A stretch of 64,000 nucleotides of DNA from Hymenobacter cyanobacteriorum (GCF_022631375.1 NZ_JALBGC010000001.1:1-64000); one strand, 5' to 3'. Shown: positions 23,804 to 32,963, numbered from the stretch's first letter. Translations and numbers: made by a program. The notes: generated by a model from the letters alone, not told the origin.

Positions 23804-25189
23804 ATGGCACGAGTGGAAATGACGATGCCCAAGATGGGCGAAAGCATCATGGAAGGCACTGTCCTGAAATGGCTCAAGCAAGTTGGCGATACCATTGAGC
23901 AGGATGAATCAGTGCTGGAAGTAGCCACCGATAAAGTTGATACCGAAGTGCCGGCCATCTACGCCGGTGTGTTGCAGGAAATTCTGGTGCAGGAAGGCCA
24001 GGTGGTGGCCGTAGGCGCCCCCATTGCCATTATGGAAACGGATGCCGCTGGTGCAGGCGCCACTGCCTCCGCCGGTGCCCCGGCCGCGCCGCAAGCCACT
24101 CCCGCCCCTTCGAGCAACGGCAGCGCCGTGCCCTACGTGCCCGAGGCTGTTGCGCCCGCCGCTGCCCCAGTGGCCGGCGCCGAGCATCAGCCCGGCCGCT
24201 TCCTCTCGCCGCTAGTGCTGAGCATTGCCCGCGAAGAAGGCGTGAGCATGACGGACCTCGAATACCTGCCCGGCACTGGCAAGGAAGGCCGCGTGACGAA
24301 GAAGGACATTCTAGACTACGTAGCCGCTGGCAAGCCGTCGTTCACGGCTGCGGCTGCAACGGCTGCTCCAGCCACGACTCCGGCCCCCGCTGCTACTCCC
24401 GCACCACAGCCGCAGGCCACGCCGGCTACGGCTCCCGCCGCTTCGGTAGCCAGCACCAAGCCGGCCCCGAGCGTAAGCGGCGGCCAGGAGCTGATTGAGA
24501 TGGACCGCATGCGCAAGATGATTGCGCAGCGCATGGTAGATTCGAAGCGCATTTCGCCGCACGTGACCAGCTTCGTGGAAGCCGACGTGACAGACATCGT
24601 GAACTGGCGCAACAAGCACAAGGATGCCTACAAAAAGCGCGAAGGCGAGAACCTAACGTTCACGCCCATCTTCATCCAGGCCGTGGCCCGCGCCATCCAG
24701 GATTTCCCGCTGATTAACGTGTCGATTGATGGCGACTACATCATCAAGAAGCGCGACATCAACATCGGTGTAGCCGTGGCCCTGCCCTCGGGCAATCTCA
24801 TTGTGCCGGTCATCCACAACGCCGACCAGCTCAACCTGAACGGCCTGACCAAGAAGGTGAACGACTTGGCCAACCGCGCCCGCATCAATAAGCTCACGCC
24901 CGCCGACCTCGAAGGCGGCACCTACACGCTGAGCAACGTGGGTTCGTTCGGCAACGTGATGGGCACGCCCATCATCATGCAGCCGCAGGTAGCCATCATG
25001 GCCGTGGGCGCTATCAAGAAAAAGCCGGCCGTGATTGAGACGCCGCAGGGTGACCTTATTGGTATTCGTCACTTCATGTTCCTGAGCCACAGTTATGACC
25101 ACCGCGTGGTAGACGGCTCGCTCGGCGGCATGTTCGTGCGCAAAGTGGCTGACTACCTGGAGCAGTTCGACCCGAACACGGCGATTTAA
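23804..25189 (+). CDS. Dihydrolipoamide acyltransferase (2-oxo acid dehydrogenase E2)
   Basis: A 461-residue core subunit of a 2-oxo acid dehydrogenase complex. The lipoyl domain (1-80) has the lipoylated Lys44 in EVATDKVDTE. An Ala/Pro linker leads to the E3-binding domain (about 128-165; SPLVLSIAREEGVS and GKEGRVTKKDIL), a second Ala/Pro linker and the catalytic domain (about 230-461) with active-site His in SHSYDHRVVDG. Specificity (pyruvate, branched-chain or 2-oxoglutarate) cannot be told; the single lipoyl domain and this sequence style suggest the branched-chain/BkdB type. No E1 or E3 gene is adjacent. Confidence 0.93.
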   Translation: MARVEMTMPKMGESIMEGTVLKWLKQVGDTIEQDESVLEVATDKVDTEVPAIYAGVLQEILVQEGQVVAVGAPIAIMETDAAGAGATASAGAPAAPQATPAPSSNGSAVPYVPEAVAPAAAPVAGAEHQPGRFLSPLVLSIAREEGVSMTDLEYLPGTGKEGRVTKKDILDYVAAGKPSFTAAAATAAPATTPAPAATPAPQPQATPATAPAASVASTKPAPSVSGGQELIEMDRMRKMIAQRMVDSKRISPHVTSFVEADVTDIVNWRNKHKDAYKKREGENLTFTPIFIQAVARAIQDFPLINVSIDGDYIIKKRDINIGVAVALPSGNLIVPVIHNADQLNLNGLTKKVNDLANRARINKLTPADLEGGTYTLSNVGSFGNVMGTPIIMQPQVAIMAVGAIKKKPAVIETPQGDLIGIRHFMFLSHSYDHRVVDGSLGGMFVRKVADYLEQFDPNTAI

Positions 25190-25216
25190 TTTTCGGTCTT
25201 AACCGACCATTCCTAG

Positions 25217-25320
25217 AACGTCATGCTGAGCGCAGTCGAAGCATCTCTACCGCAGAAGTAACCCAGTCGAAAGGGTTAGTTGCGCGGTAGAGATGCTTCG
25301 ACTGCGCTCAGCATGACGTT
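25217..25320. repeat. GCATGACG-family inverted repeat
   Basis: AACGTCATGCTGAGCGCAGT, then CGAAGCATCTCTACCGC, with a near-perfect complement ending GCGCTCAGCATGACGTT. The loop contains an inner CCCAGTCGAAAGGGTTAG. Confidence 0.9.
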
Positions 25321-25341
25321 CTTATTTCTAGCAATTTGTTT

Positions 25342-25539
25342 ATGAAAAACCTTATTTACCTCGGCGCACTGGTGCTAGCGCTGGGCCTCATCGGCTACCT
25401 ATATCAGCAGCTCAATGCCACCGAAAAGGCTTTGCAAGCATCGGAGCAGCGCTTTGCCGATTGCCAGAAAGTTACTTTTCAGCTGCAAAACCAACTCGCT
25501 CCCTTGCAGAAAAAGCAGCCGGGTGGAATTCCGCAGTAG
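25342..25539 (+). CDS. Small single-pass membrane protein with coiled coil
   Basis: A 65-residue protein: MKNLIYLGALVLALGLIGYL is one membrane helix, followed by a polar heptad-like helix (QQLNATEKALQASEQRFADC). It resembles small membrane coiled-coil proteins of cell division or envelope type but belongs to no family I can name. It follows a palindrome and precedes a bidirectional terminator, so it is a stand-alone unit. Confidence 0.6.
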   Translation: MKNLIYLGALVLALGLIGYLYQQLNATEKALQASEQRFADCQKVTFQLQNQLAPLQKKQPGGIPQ

Positions 25540-25556
25540 AGTTGAATGTACCGCAT

Positions 25557-25594
25557 TAAAAAAGCCGCTTTCTGAATCAGGAAGCGGCTTTTTC
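25557..25594. terminator. Bidirectional intrinsic terminator
   Basis: AAAAAAGCCGCTTTC / GAAGCGGCTTTTT hairpin with A-run and T-run, between the convergent small membrane protein gene and valS. Confidence 0.92.
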
Positions 25595-25610
25595 TTTTTA
25601 CTGACTAGGC

Positions 25611-28241
25611 TTACAAGCTTTTCAGCGCCTGTTCCAGCGCGGCAATTTTGGCTTCGGCATCGGCCAGTTTCTGGCGCTCCTTTTCCAGCACTTCGGGCTT
25701 GGCATTCTGAGCGAACTTCTCGTTACCCAATTTCTTCAACACCGAGTCGCGAAAGCCCTGGGCGTATTCGAGTTCTTTTTCGAGGCGGGCACGCTCGGCG
25801 GCCATGTCAATGTGGCCTTCGAGCGGGATGAAGAACTCGCTGCCGCCTAGCACAAAGCTCACCGAAGCGGCGGGGCCGGCATCGGCGAAGCTCACCTCCG
25901 AAATGCTGCCCAGCTTGCGGATGATGCCTTCATAGTCGGTCACCAGCTGCGGCTCGTCGGTTTTGGCTACCAGCGTGAGGGGCTTATTGGGGCCGAGGTT
26001 TTTCTGGTTGCGCACGGCGCGGATGCCGGCCACGATGGCCAGCGCCTTATCCATGCTGGCCAGGGTTTCGGCGCTGTTGGCGGGGGCAATGGCGCGGGGC
26101 CAGGGGGCCACGGTCACGTAGTCGCGGGGGCCGCGCTCGGCCAGCTCGTGCCACAGCTCTTCGGTGATGAAGGGCATGAACGGATGCAGCAGCTTGAGCA
26201 GCGTTTCGAGGTAGGCCGTGGTGTGGCGAAGCGTCTCAGTATCGATGGGATGCTGGTAGGCAGGCTTCACCATTTCCAGGTACTGGGCGCAGAAATCATC
26301 CCACACCAGCTTGTAGATGGTCATCAGCGCATCCGACATCCGGAATTTCTCGAAATGGTCGTCCATCTCAACGATGGCAGCTTGCAACTTGGCATTGAAC
26401 CAAGTCACCGCCTTCTCATTCACGAAGGGCAGCGAGGCATCGGCTTCCCAGCCCTTCACGAGGCGGAAGGCATTCCAGAGCTTGTTGGAGAAGTTGCGGC
26501 CCTGCTCCACCAGCTTCACGTCATACAGCAGGTCGTTGCCGGCTGGGGCCGAAAACAGCATGCCGGTGCGCACGCCGTCGGCGCCGTACTGGGCAATGAG
26601 GTCGAGCGGGTCGGGCGAGTTGCCGAGCTGCTTGCTCATCTTGCGGCCCTGCGCGTCGCGCACGATGCCGGTGAGGTAAACGTTTTTAAACGGCACTTCC
26701 TGGCGGTATTCCAGGCCGGCCATAATCATGCGGGCCACCCAGAAGAACAGGATGTCCGGCCCCGTCACCAGGTCGTTGGTGGGGTAGAAATAATTGATGT
26801 CGGCGTTGTCGGGGTCTTTAAAGCCATCGAACACCGAAATGGGCCACAGCCACGACGAAAACCAGGTATCGAGCACGTCCTCGTCCTGGCGCAGGTCGCT
26901 CAGTTGCAGGTCGGCCTTACCGGTTTGGGCAATGGCTTGCTGCAGGGCATCCTCGGCGGTGAGGGCCACTACGAACGAGCCATCGGGCAGGTAGTAGGCC
27001 GGAATCTGCTGTCCCCACCAGAGCTGGCGCGAGATGCACCAGTCGCGCACATTCTCCATCCAGGCCCGATACATGTTCTTGAACTTGGGAGGGTGCAGCT
27101 TCACGGTGTCATTTTCCACCACGTCGAGCGCAGGCTTAGCCATCTGCTCCATCTTCATAAACCACTGCAGCGAGAGCTTGGGCTCAATCACGGCTTTGGT
27201 GCGCTCCGACGTTTGCACAATGCTGGCGTACTCCTCGATTTTATCGAGCAAGCCGGCTTCCTGCAAATCCTTGGCAATCTGCTTGCGCACGGCAAACCGG
27301 TCCTGCCCCACGTAGAGCATGGCTTTCTCGTTCAGCGTGCCGTTGTCGGCCAAAATGTCGATAACGGGCAGGTTGTGCTTCACGCCCAACTCGTAGTCGT
27401 TCAGGTCGTGGGCGGGCGTCACCTTCAGCGCGCCGGTACCGAAATCGGTCGACACGTACTCGTCGAAAATCACCGGGATTTCACGGCCCAGCAACGGGAT
27501 GCGCACCTGGGCGGCGGCCAGGTGGGCGTAGCGCGGGTCGTTGGGGTTCACGGCCACGGCCACGTCGGCCATAATGGTTTCGGGCCGCGAGGTGGCCACG
27601 GTCAGAAACTGACCCTCCTGCCCTACCACGGCGTATTTCAGGTAGTACATCTTGGCCTGCACGTCCTTGGCAATCACCTCTTCGTCGGAAATGGCGGTGC
27701 GGCCTTCGGGGTCCCAGTTCACCATGCGCACGCCGCGGTAAATCAGGCCTTTGTTATACAGGTCCACGAAAACACGGAGCACGGCGTCGGTCAAATCCGG
27801 CTCCATGGTGAAGCGCGTGCGGTCCCAGTCGCAGGAAGCACCGAGCTGCTTGAGCTGCTCCAGAATGATGCCGCCGTATTTGTCCTTCCACTCGAAGGCG
27901 TGGGCCAGAAATTGCTCGCGGGTGAGGTCGGTTTTGTTGATGCCCTGCTCCTTGAGTTGGGCTACCACTTTGGCCTCGGTGGCGATGCTGGCGTGGTCGG
28001 TGCCGGGCACCCAGCAGGCTTCCTTGCCCTGCATGCGCGCGCGGCGCACCAGCACATCCTGAATCGTATTGTTCAGCATATGCCCCATGTGGAGCACGCC
28101 CGTCACGTTCGGCGGTGGAATGACGACGGTATAAGGCTTCTTTTTCGGGTTGGGTTTGGCTTTGAAAAAGCCCTGCTCCTGCCAGCGTTGGTACCATTTG
28201 GCTTCAACGTCGGTGGGCGAGTAGGTGGTGGCGAGCGACAT
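25611..28241 (-). CDS. valS: Valyl-tRNA synthetase
   Basis: An 876-residue class I aminoacyl-tRNA synthetase. HIGH-type motif PPPNVTGVLHMGHMLNNT near 45, editing (CP1) domain with TSRPETIMADVAVAVNP and KVTPAHDLNDYELG, the MSK motif GRKMSKQLGNSPDP, an anticodon-binding domain and a C-terminal coiled coil (about 800-876; RARLEKELEYA) that clamps tRNA. The ATG at 28241 (MSLATTYSPTDVEAKWYQRW) gives the normal N-terminus. A -7 box lies 29 nt upstream. Confidence 0.97.
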   Translation of the reverse strand: MSLATTYSPTDVEAKWYQRWQEQGFFKAKPNPKKKPYTVVIPPPNVTGVLHMGHMLNNTIQDVLVRRARMQGKEACWVPGTDHASIATEAKVVAQLKEQGINKTDLTREQFLAHAFEWKDKYGGIILEQLKQLGASCDWDRTRFTMEPDLTDAVLRVFVDLYNKGLIYRGVRMVNWDPEGRTAISDEEVIAKDVQAKMYYLKYAVVGQEGQFLTVATSRPETIMADVAVAVNPNDPRYAHLAAAQVRIPLLGREIPVIFDEYVSTDFGTGALKVTPAHDLNDYELGVKHNLPVIDILADNGTLNEKAMLYVGQDRFAVRKQIAKDLQEAGLLDKIEEYASIVQTSERTKAVIEPKLSLQWFMKMEQMAKPALDVVENDTVKLHPPKFKNMYRAWMENVRDWCISRQLWWGQQIPAYYLPDGSFVVALTAEDALQQAIAQTGKADLQLSDLRQDEDVLDTWFSSWLWPISVFDGFKDPDNADINYFYPTNDLVTGPDILFFWVARMIMAGLEYRQEVPFKNVYLTGIVRDAQGRKMSKQLGNSPDPLDLIAQYGADGVRTGMLFSAPAGNDLLYDVKLVEQGRNFSNKLWNAFRLVKGWEADASLPFVNEKAVTWFNAKLQAAIVEMDDHFEKFRMSDALMTIYKLVWDDFCAQYLEMVKPAYQHPIDTETLRHTTAYLETLLKLLHPFMPFITEELWHELAERGPRDYVTVAPWPRAIAPANSAETLASMDKALAIVAGIRAVRNQKNLGPNKPLTLVAKTDEPQLVTDYEGIIRKLGSISEVSFADAGPAASVSFVLGGSEFFIPLEGHIDMAAERARLEKELEYAQGFRDSVLKKLGNEKFAQNAKPEVLEKERQKLADAEAKIAALEQALKSL

Positions 28242-28269
28242 AATGGGGAATTGCAGAGTGCAGATAGGG

Positions 28270-28277
28270 CAAAAATA
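28270..28277 (-). promoter_or_regulatory. -7 box for valS
   Basis: Minus strand TATTTTTG matches TAnnTTTG; expected leader about 22 nt. Confidence 0.55.
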
Positions 28278-28601
28278 GGCATAAGCCGGGCGGCGGACCA
28301 TCCGCCATGCTACCAGCCGGGCTATGCGCACAGGTTGTGGCAGCTAACGGGCTTCTTCATAAAAACTTCACTTATGAAATAGCCGGGTTTAAAGGAAAAC
28401 CCTTTTTGCACTGAAATTGGTAAAGTGTACCAAGGCGCTTTTGATAATCAATTGGGTATGAACAGCCCTTGGCCGAGACATGGCATTTTATCAAGCCAGC
28501 AGCTCATCATTGCCGCTTCTCCCGACAAAGTTGACCGGTGAAAGTTTAACGTTCTCTTTGTACCTTCCAAATGTTTGCAACCGATACCCTACTGTTCGTC
28601 A
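28278..28601. other. Intergenic stretch between valS and the nitrilase gene
   Basis: About 320 bp of relatively AT-rich DNA between divergent genes. I see no tRNA, no palindrome of either family and no convincing gene; a short frame from 28480 lacks family features. TACCTTCC at 28561 is a weak -7 candidate for the nitrilase-family gene. Confidence 0.5.
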
Positions 28602-29519
28602 ATGGCTACGCTCTTTTCTTTTCGAAAGCCTGCGCCTCTTCCGGCCAATGTTGCGCCAGTAGTGCCGCCACCAGTGGGCACCTTGCGCATCGGCCTGGGG
28701 CAGCTTCTGGTTGAAGGTGGTGAGCCGGCCCGCAATCTGGCCCGCGCCACTGCCCTCATCGCCCAGGCTTCGGCCGAAAACTGCGACCTCGTGCTGCTGC
28801 CCGAAACCCTCGACTTCGCCTGGACGCACCCCAGCGCCCTGCTCGAAGCTCAACCCATTCCGGGCCCATTCAGCGACCAGCTATGCGCTGCGGCAATGCA
28901 GCACGGCGTCTACGTATGCGCCGGCCTCACCGAGCGTGCGGCCGATGGCCGCAATTACAACGCCGCCATTCTCATCGACCCGCAGGGCCGAATCATTCTC
29001 AAATACCACAAAATCAACTTACTGAGCGTTGAACAGCCTTTCTACGCCGTGGGCCAGACGCTGAATGTGGTTGACACGCCGCTGGGTAAAATCGGCGTCA
29101 ACATCTGCGCAGATAACTACCTCGATGCCCTGCCCATTGGCCACACCCTGGCCCGGATGGGGGCCGAGTTCATCATTGCCCCCGCTTCCTGGACGGTTGA
29201 CTACTCCATTACGGAAGAGCACGACCCGTACCGCGAAAAATGGCTGAAGCCGTTTTCCATTCTGGCGCAGCTCTACAACGTGGTAGTAGTTAGCACCACT
29301 TCGGTGGGCTATATTGTGGGCGGGCCTTACGAGGGCAAGAAAAGCGTGGGCTGCTCGCTGGCCGTAGATGCCCACGGTGTGCAGGCCCGGGGCACGTTCA
29401 ACGAGTTTGCCAGCCAGTTGGTGGTAGCCACCCTCAACCGCCCGCACCGGCCCGAGCGCGGCACCGACATCGGGGTCGCGCTGCAACGCAAAGGCTACCG
29501 GTTCGACCAATTGCCGTAA
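28602..29519 (+). CDS. Carbon-nitrogen hydrolase (nitrilase superfamily)
   Basis: A 305-residue amidase-type enzyme with the Glu-Lys-Cys triad: Glu in LVLLPETLDFAW, Lys in KYHKINLL and Cys in GVNICADNYLDA. The first about 35 residues (MATLFSFRKPAPLPANV, then a Pro/Val stretch) are extra. Family members hydrolyse amides or nitriles or act as glutaminase domains. The next gene, 160 bp on, encodes a PP-loop amidotransferase that needs ammonia, so a glutaminase role is possible but unproven. Confidence 0.85.
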   Translation: MATLFSFRKPAPLPANVAPVVPPPVGTLRIGLGQLLVEGGEPARNLARATALIAQASAENCDLVLLPETLDFAWTHPSALLEAQPIPGPFSDQLCAAAMQHGVYVCAGLTERAADGRNYNAAILIDPQGRIILKYHKINLLSVEQPFYAVGQTLNVVDTPLGKIGVNICADNYLDALPIGHTLARMGAEFIIAPASWTVDYSITEEHDPYREKWLKPFSILAQLYNVVVVSTTSVGYIVGGPYEGKKSVGCSLAVDAHGVQARGTFNEFASQLVVATLNRPHRPERGTDIGVALQRKGYRFDQLP

Positions 29520-29628
29520 TACATTTCACCCTGCCTCCGCGACCGATTCCCACCCTCCTCCCATTTCCCCTTCCTCATCTGCTGTTGCGTGCTCATTGGT
29601 TGGCCGCGCCGCTTTTACAACCACCCGT

Positions 29629-29636
29629 TGCCTTTG
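29629..29636 (+). promoter_or_regulatory. Weak -7 box before the amidotransferase gene
   Basis: TGCCTTTG (one mismatch), with TTGG about 17 nt upstream at 29609, in good -33 position. If used, the amidotransferase gene has its own promoter. Confidence 0.35.
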
Positions 29637-29678
29637 CCTTCTCTCGTACTTCCCGCTGAAACCTCCGCCCCCACCGAA

Positions 29679-30842
29679 ATGGACCCGGCTTACCAGCGGT
29701 GTAGCCGTTGCATTATGGACACCACGGCCCCCGGCATTCATTTCGATGACCACGGCACTTGTTCCTTCTGCGCGGTGCACGACCGCATGGAAGCGGCTTT
29801 CCCGCTGGGCCAGGCCGGCCTGCGCACGGTGCAGCGCCACGCCCAGGCCATGCGCCGCGCCGGCCGCAACCGCCGCTACGACTGCGTGCTCGGCCTCAGC
29901 GGCGGCCGCGACAGCACCTACACGCTGTGGTACTGCGTCACCCAACTGAAGCTGCGGCCCTTGGCCGTGCACTTCAACGACGGCTTCGGCAACCCCGTGG
30001 CGGGCGAAAACATGGTGCGCGCCTGCCAGCGCCTGGGGGTGGAGTTGCGCACCATTACGTCGGACTGGCGCGAGTCGAAAGACCTCAAAATTGCGTTTCT
30101 CAAAGCCTCAGTGCCCGATATGGAGGAAGGCACCGACCTGGGCATTGCCACGGCGCTCTACGGCGTGGCGGCCAAGGAAAACATTCGGCACGTGGTCATC
30201 GGCCAGTCGTTTCGCACCGAGGGCATTGCCCCGCTGAGCTGGAATTTTCTGGATGGCCGCTACCTGCGCGCCGTGCACCGCCAGTTTGGCACCGTGCCGC
30301 TGCGCCCCTGGCAACCCGCCGACCCCGGCTTCAATCTGGGCCTGAAGGAAATGTTTTACTACGCCTTTGTGCGCCGCATCAAAACCGTAACGCTGCTTTA
30401 CCACCTCGACTACGTGCGCAGCGAAGTGGACGAAATAATTGAGCGCGAGCTGGCCTGGCAAAATCCCGGCGCGCATTATTTCGACGACCTCTACCAGAGC
30501 CTGATTTATTACCTCAACCGCGTCAAGTTCAACATCGACCGGCGCCTGTTCAACTACTCCGCACTTATTCGCTCGGGCCAGATGAGCCGCGAAGAGGCAC
30601 TCGAACGGGTATCGCACGTCAACGCCATTGAGGACGAAGCGGTGATTGCGCTTTGCATTAAGCGTCTGGGCCTCACACGCGCTGAATTTGAAGCAATGGT
30701 GGCCGCCCCGCCCAAAACCTTCCACGACTACCCTAACAGCTACGCCGTGCTGCGCTTGGTCCGCGGACCTATTTGGCTGATGAGCCGGCTCAACCTCATT
30801 CCGGAGTCGGCCTACGACAAGTTTTTCAACTGCGGCACTTAG
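29679..30842 (+). CDS. N-acetyl sugar amidotransferase (PseA/WbpG-like PP-loop enzyme)
   Basis: A 387-residue enzyme. The N-terminal zinc ribbon has two CxxC pairs (CSRCIMDTT and CSFCAVHD); the PP-loop ATP pyrophosphatase motif is LGLSGGRDSTYTL. The rest (FRTEGIAPLSWNFLDGRYL and HYFDDLYQSL) follows the WbpG/PseA pattern. These enzymes convert an acetamido sugar to an amidino sugar in surface polysaccharide or flagellin glycan synthesis, using ammonia normally channelled from HisH/HisF-like partners. No such partners are adjacent; instead a nitrilase-family gene lies directly upstream. Confidence 0.85.
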   Translation: MDPAYQRCSRCIMDTTAPGIHFDDHGTCSFCAVHDRMEAAFPLGQAGLRTVQRHAQAMRRAGRNRRYDCVLGLSGGRDSTYTLWYCVTQLKLRPLAVHFNDGFGNPVAGENMVRACQRLGVELRTITSDWRESKDLKIAFLKASVPDMEEGTDLGIATALYGVAAKENIRHVVIGQSFRTEGIAPLSWNFLDGRYLRAVHRQFGTVPLRPWQPADPGFNLGLKEMFYYAFVRRIKTVTLLYHLDYVRSEVDEIIERELAWQNPGAHYFDDLYQSLIYYLNRVKFNIDRRLFNYSALIRSGQMSREEALERVSHVNAIEDEAVIALCIKRLGLTRAEFEAMVAAPPKTFHDYPNSYAVLRLVRGPIWLMSRLNLIPESAYDKFFNCGT

Positions 30843-30851
30843 GTTTTTGCG

Positions 30852-30917
30852 TTAAAAGCTGAACGGGAAGCATTAAAAGGCACGACGGCCTTCTAATGCT
30901 TCCCGTTCAGCTTTTAA
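30852..30917. terminator. Long perfect inverted repeat, probable bidirectional terminator
   Basis: TTAAAAGCTGAACGGGAAGC (continuing ATTA) is exactly complementary to TAATGCTTCCCGTTCAGC (continuing TTTTAA), 24-bp arms with an 18-nt loop, between the convergent amidotransferase and ferredoxin genes. The loop itself carries AAGGC/GCCTT. Confidence 0.75.
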
Positions 30918-30940
30918 TTCGATTCTTAGCTCGTTGCGTC

Positions 30941-31291
30941 TTAAGCTGCAATGTGCAGCCACTCCTTTTTCTCGAGCAGTCGCTCGCGGGTTTCGCGGTG
31001 GTCGGGGTCGTCCACGCAGCAGTCGACGGGGCACACGGCGGCGCACTGCGGCTCCTCGTGGAAGCCTACGCACTCGGTGCACTTATCCGATACGATGTAG
31101 TAATACTCATCCGAAACCGGCGTGTGGGGCAACGTCCCCGGCTCCACGGTACCGTCGGCCAGAGCGGCTTCTTTCAGCGAGGTGCCATCGGCCCAGCGCC
31201 ACTGCGCGCCGCCTTCGTAAATCGCGTTGTTGGGGCATTCCGGCTCGCAGGCACCACAATTGATGCACTCGTCGGTTATCATGATGGCCAT
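30941..31291 (-). CDS. Dicluster 4Fe-4S ferredoxin
   Basis: A 116-residue electron carrier. Cluster motif 1 is [17 protein letters not shown]; motif 2, extended by an insertion, is [20 protein letters not shown], followed by an extra Cys. This is the long-insert dicluster form related to YfhL/Fdx ferredoxins. Divergent from an acyl-CoA reductase gene 197 bp away, a pairing common in Bacteroidota, suggesting a shared pathway. A -7 box is about 97 nt upstream of the start. Confidence 0.92.
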   Translation of the reverse strand: MAIMITDECINCGACEPECPNNAIYEGGAQWRWADGTSLKEAALADGTVEPGTLPHTPVSDEYYYIVSDKCTECVGFHEEPQCAAVCPVDCCVDDPDHRETRERLLEKKEWLHIAA

Positions 31292-31387
31292 GAGATGTCG
31301 GGGGTCAGGAAGTTGTAGAGGAAAAAACCAAAGCGTTTCGGGCGGGCTTTACGTAAAACTGGAACCAGCCGCCGTGCTTCGGCCCGG

Positions 31388-31395
31388 CAAAATTA
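31388..31395 (-). promoter_or_regulatory. -7 box for the ferredoxin gene
   Basis: Minus strand TAATTTTG, perfect consensus, giving a leader of about 88 nt. Confidence 0.5.
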
Positions 31396-31488
31396 ACCAA
31401 CAACGGCGGGGTTCGCACGGTTTCAGCCAATTTTGCTGGCAAATAGCCCGCCGGCCGGTGGCCGGCGCCCCTCCCTCCTTTTAGTAGC

Positions 31489-32505
31489 ATGACCCATTCC
31501 GAACGCCTGGCTGCCTTTGTGGCCCTGGGCCACCGCCTCACCCACCTGCCCGCCGACGAGCTGGCCACCCACGCCGCCCGTGCCCGCAACCAGAACGCCT
31601 GGTTCGACCTGCCCAACGTGCGTGCCGCCGTGGCCGGCATTGCCCACCTGCTGGCCGAAACGCCCCTGCGCCAGTGGGCTGCCCGCTACCCACCCGAACC
31701 GCGCACCGTGCGCCAGATTGGCGTGGTAATGGCCGGCAACATCCCGCTGGTAGGCTTTCACGACCTGCTGTGCGTGCTGCTGAGCGGCCACGTGCTGCTG
31801 GCTAAGCTCAGCGCCGACGACACGGTACTGATGACCTGGGTAATGGAAGAACTATTGACGCTGGAGCCCCGCTTTGCCGATTACATCAAAGTAGTGCCAC
31901 GCCTGAACGCGGCCGATGCTTTCATCGCCACCGGCTCGGACAACACGGCGCGCTACTTCGAATATTATTTCGGCAAGCGCCCGCACCTTATCCGGCGCAA
32001 CCGCACCAGCGTGGCCGTGCTAACGGGCCGCGAAACCAGCTCGGAACTGGCTTTGCTGGCCCCCGATATTTTTCAGTACTACGGCCTGGGCTGCCGTAAC
32101 GTGAGCAAGCTCTACGTGCCCGAAGGTTACGATTTCATTCCGCTGCTTGATGCGCTGCAGATTGGTGAGGGAGTACTTAACCACCACAAATACCAGAACA
32201 ATTACGATTACAACAAAAGCATTCTGCTGGTGAACGCCGTGCATCATTATGACACTGGCTTTTTGCTTCTTACTCGCAATACCGCTCTGGTATCGCCCAT
32301 TTCAGTCCTGCACTATGCCGAGTATGCCTCGGAAGTTGAATTGGTGGACCAGCTTACTGATGTGGCGGCCCAAACGCAGTGCGTAGTATCGGCGGCCGGG
32401 CGCTTTGCCGGCAGCGTGCCGTTTGGCCGCGCGCAGGAGCCGGGCGTAGCTGATTTTGCCGATGGCGTGGATACGATGGAATTTCTGGCCGCCGAAGTAG
32501 GTTAG
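31489..32505 (+). CDS. Acyl-CoA reductase (LuxC-like)
   Basis: A 338-residue aldehyde-dehydrogenase-fold enzyme of the LuxC acyl-CoA reductase family. NAD(P)-binding segment VVMAGNIPLVGFHDLL; catalytic Cys region YYGLGCRNVSKLYVPEGYD; C-terminal half shorter than luminescence LuxC (about 480 residues). It would reduce acyl-CoA or acyl-enzyme to aldehyde. No luxD/E/A/B is nearby, so luminescence is not implied. CAATTTTG at 31428 is a one-mismatch -7 candidate. Confidence 0.85.
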   Translation: MTHSERLAAFVALGHRLTHLPADELATHAARARNQNAWFDLPNVRAAVAGIAHLLAETPLRQWAARYPPEPRTVRQIGVVMAGNIPLVGFHDLLCVLLSGHVLLAKLSADDTVLMTWVMEELLTLEPRFADYIKVVPRLNAADAFIATGSDNTARYFEYYFGKRPHLIRRNRTSVAVLTGRETSSELALLAPDIFQYYGLGCRNVSKLYVPEGYDFIPLLDALQIGEGVLNHHKYQNNYDYNKSILLVNAVHHYDTGFLLLTRNTALVSPISVLHYAEYASEVELVDQLTDVAAQTQCVVSAAGRFAGSVPFGRAQEPGVADFADGVDTMEFLAAEVG

Positions 32506-32660
32506 CCCTTCATCGTTCAGAAGCCCGCACTGACCGAGCCGTTTTTGCATTCTGCCGATAAAGCCAACCACGCGCAACTGGAAAAGCTACCTTTCAGGAG
32601 CAATTCAAAAACGAGTGAATTCGCCGGCTCTTTCTTCCACCCCACCCATCCCCTTTCGTT

Positions 32661-32963
32661 ATGACTACTGCTCAGTTGGAACTCACGGACACGGTTGAAA
32701 AGGAATATCTGCCCTACCTCCTCTTCCCTGCCCATGATGTGCTGGATTCGGCCGAAGAGCGCCGTCAACGGCAGCATGATGCGAATCGGGCCACCATGCT
32801 GGGCAATAACTACCAGGGCAAACTCGACATTTATTTTAAAACGGCCGATGGCAACGCCCACCGGGTATATACCACGGTCTGGGCCAATTCGAACGAGCAT
32901 CTTACGTTAAAGTCCGGAACCAGCCTGCCTTTGCGCGCCGTAGTCGGCTTCGACTTTTACTAG
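32661..32963 (+). CDS. Hypothetical protein, unknown function
   Basis: A 100-residue soluble protein. The first half is helical and charged (VEKEYLPYLLFPAHDVLDSA and EERRQRQHDANRATMLGNNY). The second half is beta-rich (KLDIYFKTADGNAHRVYTTVW and LPLRAVVGFDFY). No signal peptide. Family not recognised. It is a stand-alone gene 155 bp after the acyl-CoA reductase. Codon use resembles the neighbours. Confidence 0.65.
   Translation: MTTAQLELTDTVEKEYLPYLLFPAHDVLDSAEERRQRQHDANRATMLGNNYQGKLDIYFKTADGNAHRVYTTVWANSNEHLTLKSGTSLPLRAVVGFDFY

Noticed and set aside
26148..28382. 744-codon open frame opposite valS
   Set aside because: Composition (His/Val/Gly/Leu) is that of reverse-complement codons of a real gene; valS is certain on the other strand.
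28278..28601. tRNA or small RNA gene in the valS upstream gap
   Set aside because: No cloverleaf, no TTCGA-type T-loop and no stable hairpin could be read.
31489..32505. Bioluminescence (lux) locus
   Set aside because: Only a short LuxC-like reductase is present; no luciferase, synthetase or transferase genes.
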